Program-made: the position numbers and the translations under genes
Notes under the pieces: generated by a model
What the model saw: the letters and a program-made list of their open reading frames with translations, nothing else
Databases searched by the model: none
Told to the model about the DNA's origin: nothing
NCBI GenBank assembly: GCA_024225895.1
Contig: JAAEMC010000558.1
Span: 1-7,746, forward strand
Origin: Desulfobacteraceae bacterium
GTDB taxonomy: Bacteria > Desulfobacterota > Desulfobacteria > Desulfobacterales > Desulfobacteraceae
Reading direction: 5' to 3'
DNA: 7,746 nucleotides
In this document: positions 1 through 6,443 of the stretch, one piece after another
Layout: each line of letters starts with the position of its first letter
Numbering within the stretch: position 1 is the first letter of the stretch

Positions 1-163
1 AGCCTTTACCAAAAAAGAGGTCTTAAAAATCATCATGGTCTCTGTGGACGACACTTCAGATACAATTCAGACAGCTCTGTCCATGGGAAGCGATGCCTAT
101 ATTATCAAGCCCATTAACCGCAACAAACTGGCCAGTGCGTTCAAGGCTATTAATTATATTTAA
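1..163 (+). CDS. Response regulator receiver domain, 3' end only
   Basis: The last 53 codons of a gene that begins left of the window, ending in TAA at 161-163. The peptide has the second half of a CheY-like receiver fold. A hydrophobic strand (LKIIMVSV) carries the Ser at the conserved Thr/Ser switch position. A helix with the pattern ALSMGSDAYI leads into IIKPI, where the Lys is the invariant receiver lysine before a cis-proline. The final helix (NRNKLASAFKAI) is followed directly by the stop, so no output domain follows this receiver. It is therefore either a single-domain CheY-like protein or a protein with its output domain upstream. The phosphorylated Asp lies outside the window. Family assignment is good; the partner kinase and target are unknown. 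Confidence 0.85.
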   Translation, partial: AFTKKEVLKIIMVSVDDTSDTIQTALSMGSDAYIIKPINRNKLASAFKAINYI

Positions 164-255
164 GCTGTCCCCCCCATTACCTTAAAAAGAATGGACCTGG
201 TTCTTTTCAGAATTGACTAAGTTAAGAGTAAAAATGAGACGAGATGTGCGTTACC

Positions 256-369
256 ATGAATTCAGCGGCAGTCCGTATGGAACAGGCCACCGGCAATATG
301 GATATGATTTTTTGTGCTACAAAAGAAATGAGCAACCCAACCCGGATATTTTCACGAATCGATCCATAA
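256..369 (+). CDS. Possible small protein, 37 aa, unrecognised
   Basis: An open frame from ATG 256 to TAA 367-369; an alternative ATG at 244 would add four residues, and TGA at 235-237 closes the frame upstream. The peptide begins MNSAAVRMEQATGNMDM and ends NPTRIFSRIDP, with one Cys and no membrane segment. Its codon choice looks like real coding sequence, and its stop codon sits in the left arm of the 366-403 terminator, as is common for a gene end. Against it, no good Shine-Dalgarno is present (only GAG at 241-243, rather far away). It could be a genuine small gene, the remnant of a longer one, or chance. Confidence 0.25.
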   Translation: MNSAAVRMEQATGNMDMIFCATKEMSNPTRIFSRIDP

Positions 370-403
370 AGCCCACTGCTGTCAGAATTGCGGTGGGCTT
401 TAT
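366..403. terminator. Bidirectional intrinsic terminator between convergent genes
   Basis: A 14-bp stem pairs 366-379 with 390-403 (core AAAGCCCAC / GTGGGCTTT, one T-G wobble) around a 10-base loop. The A-run at the left base and T-run at the right base give a U-rich 3' side on either strand. It lies 4 bases beyond the stop of the minus-strand dehydrogenase and downstream of the + strand response regulator, so it can end transcription from both sides. Confidence 0.85.
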
Positions 404-407
404 TCAA

Positions 408-1316
408 TCAGCTTAGCAGGGGCCCCATGTATTCAAACATTCCTAAAGCACTGTCATGTTCTCTTTTATTTTCCACGTCTGAAATTTTCTTAAAATTTTC
501 CTTGATTTCTTCAACCGAAATCGAACGCTTTGCATTTCCAATACAGATTCCGTCACCCGAAACAATTGCGGTGCGCCCATACCACCCTGCTCCCATTGTA
601 AAAACATGTCCGCTGGCTGTGTTCTCCTCAGCGCAAAGATAAAGCACCATGGGCTCATTGAACTGGGCATTCAATTTTGCTTCAAATTCCGGCGGGAAAA
701 CATCAGCCGTCATCCGGGACCAGGCAGTGGGGGCCACTGTATTGATTTTAATATTATATTTTGAAACTTCGAGTTTCAGGCTGTTCATGATGCCGATCAG
801 GCCCATCTTGGCAGCCCCATAGTTGGTTTGGCCGAAATTTCCATAAAGCCCGGATGTAGATGCCGTGAAAACAATCCTGCCATAATTGTTCTCCTTCATG
901 ACTTTGACAGCCGGCTGGGTGACACAGAACGCCCCTTTCAGATGGACATTAACTACGGAATCCCATTCTTCTTCAGTCATCTTCATGAATGATTTATCCC
1001 TGATAATACCGGCATTATTAATCAAAATATCCACTTTGTCATAAGTATCCATGGCTGTTTTTACAATATTCTTTCCACCGTCCATTGTAGCTACGGAGTC
1101 ATAATTGGCTACAGCTTTTCCACCGGCTGAAATAATCTCGTCAACAACTTTATCTGCTGCCGATGTATCAGTTCCGGTGCCGTCTCTTGCAACACCCAGA
1201 TCGTTGACAACCACTTTTGCCCCTCTGCCGGCCAACTCCAAAGCGTACATCCTGCCGATACCCTGCCCGCCGCCGGTGACGATGGCAACCTTTCCATCAT
1301 AATTAATTTTGTCCAT
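408..1316 (-). CDS. Short-chain dehydrogenase, (3R)-hydroxyacyl-CoA dehydrogenase type (MFE-2/HSD17B4-like)
   Basis: A 302-aa NAD(P)-dependent short-chain dehydrogenase. Visible motifs are the Rossmann glycine motif TGGGQGIG (14-21), an acidic D39 at the end of strand 2 (VVVNDLG), which suggests NAD(H), NNAG (100-103), catalytic N123, and the triad S153-Y166-K170 within STSGLYGNFGQTNYGAAK. The VVNDLG segment, the insert after it, SRMTADVFPPE and GAGWYGR all resemble the dehydrogenase domain of peroxisomal multifunctional enzyme type 2, which oxidises (3R)-hydroxyacyl-CoA to 3-ketoacyl-CoA. No hydratase or SCP2 domain follows, so it is stand-alone. Its length is that of the MFE-2 domain, longer than FabG (about 245). 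Start: the frame opens at a TTG at 1331, but ATG 1316 has GGGGAG just upstream and puts the fold at the usual distance from the N-terminus. It is transcribed alone and ends in a strong terminator. The substrate is inferred from family only; acyl-CoA degradation in the cytoplasm is likely. Confidence 0.88.
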   Translation of the reverse strand: MDKINYDGKVAIVTGGGQGIGRMYALELAGRGAKVVVNDLGVARDGTGTDTSAADKVVDEIISAGGKAVANYDSVATMDGGKNIVKTAMDTYDKVDILINNAGIIRDKSFMKMTEEEWDSVVNVHLKGAFCVTQPAVKVMKENNYGRIVFTASTSGLYGNFGQTNYGAAKMGLIGIMNSLKLEVSKYNIKINTVAPTAWSRMTADVFPPEFEAKLNAQFNEPMVLYLCAEENTASGHVFTMGAGWYGRTAIVSGDGICIGNAKRSISVEEIKENFKKISDVENKREHDSALGMFEYMGPLLS

Positions 1317-1320
1317 TTGT

Positions 1321-1326
1321 CTCCCC
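1321..1326 (-). promoter_or_regulatory. Ribosome binding site fixing the dehydrogenase start
   Basis: On the minus strand GGGGAG lies 4 bases before ATG 1316. Neither the TTG at 1331 nor the ATG at 1328 has a purine-rich element at a useful distance, so the downstream ATG is preferred. No convincing -35/-10 pair was seen on the minus strand between 1330 and 1430. Confidence 0.6.
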
Positions 1327-1432
1327 ATCAATGAATTGGCTGATCATATTTTATTTAAATAAATTTTATCCATTTCCCTTTTCATCATATATAGTAAATA
1401 TGGTAAAGGGTCTAATTCAGATATTTTCACAA

Positions 1433-1525
1433 ATTAATTTTGCCTTGGCTGCAAGTCTAAGGGCACAAAGCTGTAGTGAACTTGCGCAAATGCCCTGACA
1501 GCGCGGCAGATGAGGCAAAATTGAT
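1433..1525. repeat. Large imperfect palindrome, potential long hairpin
   Basis: Bases 1433-1447 pair with 1511-1525 (15 pairs, 3 of them G-T wobble, core AATTTTGCCT / AGGCAAAATT). After a 3-base bulge, 1448-1452 pairs with 1503-1507. Further in, AGGGCA (1460-1465) pairs with TGCCCT (1491-1496). The tip includes the self-complementary TTGCGCAA. The element is about 93 bases long and has no reading frame. No gene ends towards it on either side, so it is not an obvious terminator. It could be a small non-autonomous palindromic repeat (REP- or MITE-like), a structured RNA, or a regulatory site between divergent genes. The pairing is directly visible; the role is unknown. Confidence 0.6.
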
Positions 1526-1570
1526 CCATGAGATATCAGGCCAAATAATATTTAAATATAAGACCTTTAA

Positions 1571-1598
1571 TTGTGCTCTATTATTTAGTAAAGATAAT
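1571..1598 (+). promoter_or_regulatory. Possible sigma-70-type promoter for the secreted gene pair
   Basis: TTGTGC (1571-1576) and GATAAT (1593-1598) are 16 bases apart and upstream of the gene at 1699, leaving a leader of about 95 bases. The -10 match is good and the -35 match is poor. The region is A+T-rich, so such matches arise by chance. Confidence 0.3.
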
Positions 1599-1698
1599 TT
1601 TAATTCTGCCTTTTATCTATATCAAAATCGGCACCGGCAAATTTCATAAACCGTAAGTAAAAGAAAGTTAGACAAACACCTCGCAGCGGATCAATGGC

Positions 1699-2310
1699 AT
1701 GGGCATTATACAAAGCTTAAAAGAGTTGGGAAGTGACCTTTTTAGATTGCTGATTTTGGGCATTCTTTTTTATCTGCTGTCTTTAACACCATTTGGGAAT
1801 TGGTTGAAATGTAATTTTTTTGCTTCTGATGGGTGTTCTCCCAAATTCCCATTCAGTATCAAGCAAAAGGATTCATTAGCATGGGATACGGTTAAAGATA
1901 AATATAAAGATGAAACATGGCAGAAAGGAAATCCTCCTGGAAATACAAGTGAATCAAAATGTATTTATTATACTGTTCAGATTAAAAATTTAAGTTATAA
2001 AGGCCGGGGAGGATTGACACTCACTTGGGCCCCCATCAACACATCCAACGTTAGTGACACTTTTCTGTCCAGGTACCGGCTCAAGGGCAAACCTGCAAAC
2101 CCCTCCCTTCCTGTTAAAGATTCGGGTTACACAAAGTTCAAAATTCAGGTTGTTGATCTTGACCCGGGAAAGTGGTATGAGCGGGAAGAAGCAGTTATCG
2201 ACCTTATCATCGGCATAAAAAACAACATATATATAGCAGACCAACCCAATATTTTATTCACATTGGAGTGTGAAAAATGCCAAATATCCTATCAAACAAA
2301 AAGAATGTAA
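1699..2310 (+). CDS. Membrane-anchored protein with external domain, unrecognised
   Basis: A 203-aa protein that I do not recognise. Residues 1-13 form a short N-terminus with few charges. Residues 14-33 are one hydrophobic segment (FRLLILGILFYLLSLTPFG) that would span the inner membrane or act as an uncleaved anchor. The remaining 170 residues would lie outside the cytoplasm. This part alternates polar and hydrophobic stretches (SKCIYYTVQIKNLSY, GLTLTWAP, YTKFKIQVVDLDPG, EAVIDLIIGI, ILFTLECEKC), consistent with a beta-sandwich. Cysteines are at 38, 46, 88, 191 and 194, the last two as CEKC. Start: TAG at 1669-1671 closes the frame upstream and ATG 1699 is the first start after it, with only a weak GGA at 1688-1690. 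The 3' end overlaps the next gene by 34 bases, so the two are surely one operon and probably translationally coupled. The function is unknown; a partner or anchor for the downstream secreted protein is an inference. Confidence 0.8.
   Translation: MGIIQSLKELGSDLFRLLILGILFYLLSLTPFGNWLKCNFFASDGCSPKFPFSIKQKDSLAWDTVKDKYKDETWQKGNPPGNTSESKCIYYTVQIKNLSYKGRGGLTLTWAPINTSNVSDTFLSRYRLKGKPANPSLPVKDSGYTKFKIQVVDLDPGKWYEREEAVIDLIIGIKNNIYIADQPNILFTLECEKCQISYQTKRM
2265..2268 (+). promoter_or_regulatory. Ribosome binding site inside the upstream gene
   Basis: GGAG lies 8 bases before ATG 2277 and within the last codons of the overlapping gene. This supports ATG 2277 as the true start and re-initiation or coupled translation of the pair. 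Confidence 0.65.
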
Positions 2311-3890
2311 TCTCTCTGATTTTGTATTGTTTTCTTGTATTGCCCATTCTTGTTTTTGCGAGTGTTACCAATGCTGAAACGCAGATTACCATAGGATATT
2401 CACCCGGCATAGATGATGCTCTTCCCAAAGTAAAAACTGCATTGCGCGAGCTTCAATACATTGAAGAAAAATGCCAATGCAAATCCAAAATTGTAATTTT
2501 CAAACCTTCTCCTATAGAAGTGAAATTGGCAAAACCGAAAATGGACGGGCAGAAGATAGATATCATGGTTGTGATGAGCTCAGAGGTGGAGGCATATAGC
2601 AAAGCCTATTTCTGGGGAATAGAAAATCGGGTAAGAGAATCGGTTCTGGTCAGTTTTCTTGCCGTATCCGCCAAAGACGCACACGGGCCAAAACCACTTG
2701 CCCAAATCACTGCAAACGATACTAAACCGCTAATTTATCCCAAAGACACATCTTCAAATAATTTTCTCAATGATTTTGTTATAAAGTGCATCCAGGATAC
2801 CGAGACTTACAAACTGGTGGTTAAGTCATCTGATGAGGCCGGAACCATGATAACGCCGACCCAGATAAATCTTTCAGGTGTCCTGGTAAAGCTGGTTCAT
2901 TTTGAAAATCGCCTTGTGGGAATAAACCTATTCAATGAACTGAACCAGACAAGAAAATCGTTAATGGGAATCCCCCTGGTAGATCCGGAAAAAAATGAAA
3001 AGCTCAATCATTGTGCCAGTAGCTTGACCAGTCCGCTATGGGACAAATCTTTAGATTATCGTATTATGTTTACAAACCAGGCTCAAAATCCGGAAAGCCG
3101 TCATGAGATGCTTCGTGATTATCAACGTATTAAAGGCTGGAACCTTCAAAATTTCGATCAAATGCATTTTATTGAAAAGACAGAACATGTAGTTCTTTTA
3201 ATACGGGGTTCCAAACAGGATGCCAACCGACGGGCCAAAGAATTTAACCGCTGTTTATTTGACCGCTACTGGAATCTTAAAAGTGACTATACAGGATTAA
3301 CAGAGCGGGCCAAAGACACGAGTTCCGAGCAAGTGATTGAGCAGGCCCAGGCGGCAAAGGAAAAATTAACCGACTATTTGAAAGGATTATACCTTTTAAC
3401 TACGGACATTGCCCCCATTGCAAGCTATGCCCGTTTCTTCCTGCTGCCGGACCGCAATTTATACTATTCAAAGATCGGCAATAAATACAGACGCCAAATT
3501 CTTACCGAACGACTGGGTAAAGATCGAAGCCCACTCGACCAACCCCAATTGGCAGCCCTTGAAACATCAATCAACAAGTATGCGCAATATATTAATTTCA
3601 GGCAGGATGCGACCAAAGCGGGCCATTATGACACCCGCTTTTTACGGGCAATGAATCGGTATGCAAAACTAAAAAAGATCAAATTTGAGCATTATCTTCT
3701 CAAGGCAGATACCAATGCCGGAAGTTACCTGGAGGATGCTGTCAATACGCTAAAAAACCTGAAAATTATCAATGATAAAATTTCAACAGACCCTAAGCAC
3801 AAAAAATTCCGGGAAGAATATTTTATTGGGTTTGATGAATTCTCCGTTCAAATACAAAAGGATCTGAATAGCTGGGAAAGGCAGTTGTAG
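2277..3890 (+). CDS. Secreted protein with periplasmic-binding-protein-like N-terminal half, function unknown
   Basis: A 537-aa protein. Residues 1-33 form a Sec signal peptide: basic NKKN, a hydrophobic core at 11-27, and a likely cleavage after TNA (31-33). Mature residues 35-270 look like a type 2 periplasmic binding fold. They open with a strand (TQITIGYSPG), then a helix, a second strand (KIVIFKPS), a helix and DIMVVMSSEVEAY. Further on, RESVLVSFLAVS is followed by LIYPKDTSSNNFLNDF, a pattern seen in phosphonate-type (PhnD-like) solute binders. The rest, about 290-537, is mostly charged and helical (for example ERAKDTSSEQVIEQAQAAKE) and matches nothing I know. Cysteines in the mature part are at 66, 68, 171, 246 and 326. 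No ABC permease or ATPase and no kinase domain is present nearby, so uptake is not implied; a sensor or binding role with its anchored neighbour is an inference. The start is fixed by GGAG at 2265-2268. The fold call is by eye, at moderate confidence. Confidence 0.82.
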   Translation: MPNILSNKKNVISLILYCFLVLPILVFASVTNAETQITIGYSPGIDDALPKVKTALRELQYIEEKCQCKSKIVIFKPSPIEVKLAKPKMDGQKIDIMVVMSSEVEAYSKAYFWGIENRVRESVLVSFLAVSAKDAHGPKPLAQITANDTKPLIYPKDTSSNNFLNDFVIKCIQDTETYKLVVKSSDEAGTMITPTQINLSGVLVKLVHFENRLVGINLFNELNQTRKSLMGIPLVDPEKNEKLNHCASSLTSPLWDKSLDYRIMFTNQAQNPESRHEMLRDYQRIKGWNLQNFDQMHFIEKTEHVVLLIRGSKQDANRRAKEFNRCLFDRYWNLKSDYTGLTERAKDTSSEQVIEQAQAAKEKLTDYLKGLYLLTTDIAPIASYARFFLLPDRNLYYSKIGNKYRRQILTERLGKDRSPLDQPQLAALETSINKYAQYINFRQDATKAGHYDTRFLRAMNRYAKLKKIKFEHYLLKADTNAGSYLEDAVNTLKNLKIINDKISTDPKHKKFREEYFIGFDEFSVQIQKDLNSWERQL

Positions 3891-4142
3891 TCATTTTCAT
3901 CCTTCAGGCAACCTGACCTATCCCGCTTTGAAATACGTGTACAAACAGGTTAAAGCCTTGCAATTTTTAAATTTAATTCAAAAAGAATATATTTTTAAAA
4001 CACTTTATCTGTATTGAAAACACCTGATAATAAAAATCAAATACAAGAACCTGCAATAAAAAACTTGCAATGCAATATTTTTATTTCACTTTTCTTGGTA
4101 TACGATAAAATCCAGAAAAAATTCTCAAACAGGTCATTTATC

Positions 4143-4155
4143 TAACTAATTGAAT
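4143..4155 (-). promoter_or_regulatory. Possible IHF site
   Basis: TAACTAATTGAAT matches the complement of the IHF consensus (YAA-N4-TTGATW) with one mismatch and lies about 40 bases upstream of the sigma-54 promoter, where IHF often bends DNA. The surroundings are A+T-rich, so a chance match is quite possible. Confidence 0.2.
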
Positions 4156-4195
4156 TTTTGTCATTTTTTATTTTCCCTGATGTAACAATAGTTCA

Positions 4196-4213
4196 CTGGC
4201 ATGATTCTGGCTT
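4196..4213 (+). promoter_or_regulatory. Sigma-54 (-24/-12) promoter of the molybdoenzyme operon
   Basis: CTGGCATGATTCTGGCT has the invariant GG (4198-4199) and GC (4210-4211) exactly 10 bases apart. Against the consensus YTGGCACG-N4-TTGCW it differs at two positions only (T for C in CAC, G for T before GC). Transcription would begin near 4223, leaving a leader of about 35 bases that contains GGAGAG and then ATG 4258. Such promoters need an enhancer-binding ATPase; none is in the window. Confidence 0.7.
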
Positions 4214-4257
4214 TACGCCCTTAGAGAACCTGTAAATTTTATCGGAGAGCAAATAAT

Positions 4258-6342
4258 ATGGAAAACGTCTCGGTTTTCAGTGTCTGTGGAATGTGTACGG
4301 TCCGTTGTCCCATCCGTGTAAAAGTAGAAAACGGCCGGGTATCATTTATTGAAGGCAATCCCCATGTGCCTGCCATGAAAGGGGCTGTCTGCCCGAGGGG
4401 GGCTGCGGGAACAGCCTTAATATATGACAGTGAACGGCCCCAGACCCCTTTGATAAGGGAAGGGAACCGGGGGAAAGGCAAATGGCGTAAAGCCTCCTGG
4501 GATGAGGCCTTTGATTATGTGGCCGAGCGCCTTAAAAAAATCAAAGATAAATATGGCCCTGAGTCCATCGTTTTTACAGACCGGGGCGGTCCTTTCAGGG
4601 ATTACCACAGGGCTTTTCTGCGGGGGCTTGGGACCCCCAACTACAGCAACCATGACTCTTCTTGTGCCCGAAATGTTCAGCATTCAGCCCTTTCTTTAAC
4701 CGGCAAAGGCAGAAAGGCTGTGGCATATGATTTTAAAAACTGCAAGCATGTGGTTCTCCAGTTCAGGAATATTTTTGAGTCTGTCAATGTCCAGGAGGTC
4801 AACAACCTCATGGATGCCATGGAAAAAGGATGCAAACTCAGCGTCATCGACATCCGTGCCAATGTCTCTGCTGCCAAGGCCAACAACTTTATGAAGATCC
4901 GGCCGGGAACCGATTATGCCTTCAACCTTGCCGTGATCAACGAGATCATCTCAACAAGGCTCTATGACGAAAAATTTAAAGGCACCTATATAGAAGATTT
5001 TGACGCTCTCAAGAAATTTGTTGCGCCCTATACGCCGGAATGGGCTGAAGGCGAAACCGGTATTCCGGCCCAACAATTGCGAAAGTTTACCAAGGAACTG
5101 GCACAAGCTGCCCCGGCAGTCATATGGCATCCCGGATGGATGGCCGCCCGGTACACGGATTCATTTTATATCTGCCGGTCCATCTATATTATTAATGCAC
5201 TCATGGGATCTTACGGAGCCAAAGGCGGGCTTGCTTTTATCAGCAAACCCGGGGATGTGGGGCGCAAGGGCCTAAAAAAATTCATGGATCTTTACCCCAA
5301 ACCCAAAGGCAAGCGGGCCGACGGGGTTGGCTGGAAATATAAACATTTTGAAGAAGGTCCGGGGTTGGCCCACCTGCTCTTTAAAGCCATGGAAAAAGAA
5401 GATCCCTATCCGGTGAAAGGTTATATAGCATACCGCCACGACCCGTTGATGGGCTATCCCGAACCGGAACGGCTAAAACAAATGTGGGACAATCTGGATC
5501 TTTTGGTATCTGTTACCTTTAGCTGGTCAGATACGGCCTGGTATTCAGATGTGGTGCTGCCCATGTCCCCATATCTTGAAAAAGAAAGCATCATTGCCAC
5601 TAAAAATGCGCTTAAGCCGCAATTCTTTGTCCGAAAACGTTCGGTGGACCCCTGTTACGACACCAAGGCAGACTGGGAGATTGTTTCCGGTTTGGCCAAA
5701 CGCCTGGACCTGCCGGATCTGGTCTTTGAAAAAGTGGAAGACCTGTGGAATTTCCAACTGGACGGCACCGGCGTCACCATTGATGATTTTGATGACAAAG
5801 GCATGGTAACACTTGCAAACAAACCTGTTTACCTGAATTTTGAAGACTATTCCTTTAAAACCCCCAGCGGCAAAATCGAAATGATTTCCAAAAAGCTGGA
5901 AGATAACGGGATCACCTCTTTGAAACCTTATGAATCGCCTGTGAAACCGAAAGAAGGTGAATTCAGGCTGACCTTCGGCCGCTGCGCCCTGCACACCCAG
6001 GGACATACAGTGAATAATGCCATGCTTTTTGAACAAATGCCGGAGAATGTCCTCTGGATACACACGGATGAAGCTGAAAAACTGGGAATTTCAGATGGAG
6101 ATATAGTCCATGTAACCCAGAATAATTATACCGAGGATATCAAAGCCAAGGTCACTGATGTGATCCATCCTGAGGCAGTATTTGTCATACATGGATTTGG
6201 ACATACCCTTGAGGTGGAAACCCGGGCCCTGAACAAGGGACTGGCAGACAACAAATTCATGGCCGGCGGTATGGAAATATGGGACCAGGCTGGTGGAGCC
6301 ATTGCTTATCAGGAGCATTTTGTAACAGTTTCCAAAGCATGA
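4258..6342 (+). CDS. Cytoplasmic molybdopterin oxidoreductase, polysulfide/thiosulfate reductase-like
   Basis: A 694-aa enzyme of the DMSO reductase superfamily that should bind bis-MGD molybdenum (or tungsten) and one [4Fe-4S] cluster. Cluster ligands are C10-x2-C13-x3-C17-x27-C45, the last in VCPRG. The segment GLGTPNYSNHDSSCARN places C136 at the metal-ligand position, as in PsrA/PhsA and arsenate reductase relatives rather than Ser or SeCys enzymes. Other family features are WHPGW (290-294), RHDPL (393-397), SDTAWYSDVVLP (424-435) and a C-terminal dinucleotide-binding domain from about 565 (FRLTFGRCALHTQGH). Only nine residues precede the first Cys, so there is no Tat signal; PsrA and PhsA are longer (about 760) and exported. 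The protein should act in the cytoplasm. ATG 4258 has GGAGAG 8 bases upstream. It heads an operon with a MoeA-like gene and mobB behind a sigma-54 promoter. No ferredoxin-like or membrane subunit is adjacent, so the electron partner is unknown, and so is the substrate. Confidence 0.9.
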   Translation: MENVSVFSVCGMCTVRCPIRVKVENGRVSFIEGNPHVPAMKGAVCPRGAAGTALIYDSERPQTPLIREGNRGKGKWRKASWDEAFDYVAERLKKIKDKYGPESIVFTDRGGPFRDYHRAFLRGLGTPNYSNHDSSCARNVQHSALSLTGKGRKAVAYDFKNCKHVVLQFRNIFESVNVQEVNNLMDAMEKGCKLSVIDIRANVSAAKANNFMKIRPGTDYAFNLAVINEIISTRLYDEKFKGTYIEDFDALKKFVAPYTPEWAEGETGIPAQQLRKFTKELAQAAPAVIWHPGWMAARYTDSFYICRSIYIINALMGSYGAKGGLAFISKPGDVGRKGLKKFMDLYPKPKGKRADGVGWKYKHFEEGPGLAHLLFKAMEKEDPYPVKGYIAYRHDPLMGYPEPERLKQMWDNLDLLVSVTFSWSDTAWYSDVVLPMSPYLEKESIIATKNALKPQFFVRKRSVDPCYDTKADWEIVSGLAKRLDLPDLVFEKVEDLWNFQLDGTGVTIDDFDDKGMVTLANKPVYLNFEDYSFKTPSGKIEMISKKLEDNGITSLKPYESPVKPKEGEFRLTFGRCALHTQGHTVNNAMLFEQMPENVLWIHTDEAEKLGISDGDIVHVTQNNYTEDIKAKVTDVIHPEAVFVIHGFGHTLEVETRALNKGLADNKFMAGGMEIWDQAGGAIAYQEHFVTVSKA

Positions 6343-6443
6343 CAAATAAAATGATGGATTCACAATGCCCGTAAAACAATAAAATTATGTGCAGATATTG
6401 CGCATTGGGGACCTGCAACCAGTAAGAAAAAGAGAAATAAAGA

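Larger units (their letters stand above)
1317..1698. other. Divergent intergenic region
   Basis: About 380 bases without a supported gene, between the minus-strand dehydrogenase and the + strand pair. It holds the dehydrogenase ribosome binding site, a very A+T-rich leader (about 1345-1435), a large imperfect palindrome (1433-1525) that is much richer in G+C, and a second A+T-rich stretch with a possible promoter for the rightward genes. TAG at 1669-1671 closes the frame of the next gene, so its start must lie to the right of that. Confidence 0.7.
3911..4232. repeat. Six dispersed ACCTG/CAGGT motifs
   Basis: ACCTG occurs at 3911-3915, 4022-4026, 4049-4053 and 4228-4232, and its complement CAGGT at 3946-3950 and 4130-4134. 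The two complement copies share the nine bases CAAACAGGT (3942-3950, 4126-4134). Copies 1 and 2 form an inverted pair (AACCTG / CAGGTT). By base composition fewer than one copy would be expected in this A+T-rich spacer. They may be binding sites for a regulator; this is inference. Confidence 0.4.
3891..4257. other. AT-rich regulatory spacer upstream of the molybdoenzyme operon
   Basis: A 367-base stretch with no supported gene and very high A+T. After the stop at 3890 only a small hairpin (3904-3916, TCAGG-CAA-CCTGA) is seen, without a T-run, so there is no convincing terminator for the upstream pair. The spacer holds six ACCTG/CAGGT pentamers, a possible IHF site, a sigma-54 promoter at its right end and the ribosome binding site GGAGAG (4244-4249) of the next gene. 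A large regulatory region of this kind suits an activator-dependent promoter. Confidence 0.7.

Noticed and set aside
185..207. Hairpin AAAAGAA / TTCTTTT after the response regulator as its terminator
   Set aside because: The stem is almost all A-T with a single G-C pair, too weak for an intrinsic terminator; the strong stem at 366-403 serves better.
1317..1331. TTG start at 1331, or ATG at 1328, for the dehydrogenase
   Set aside because: No ribosome binding site fits them, while GGGGAG precedes ATG 1316; the extra residues fall outside the fold.
1694..1720. Eight-codon frame from ATG 1694 overlapping the start of the anchored protein
   Set aside because: Too short, and it shares the same weak upstream sequence; nothing suggests a leader peptide.
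3904..3951. Terminator for the secreted gene pair (TCAGG-CAA-CCTGA, or AACCTG / CAGGTT)
   Set aside because: The stems are 5-6 bp with no T-run after them, and the second has a 30-base loop.
5545..6063. Antisense open frame of 172 codons within the oxidoreductase gene
   Set aside because: It lies wholly opposite a clearly conserved coding sequence, and its peptide shows no domain; it is a shadow of the sense codons.
6363..6407. Inverted repeat CAATGC / GCATTG between the oxidoreductase and MoeA-like genes
   Set aside because: Only 6 bp with a 33-base loop and no T-run; likely chance and not a terminator.
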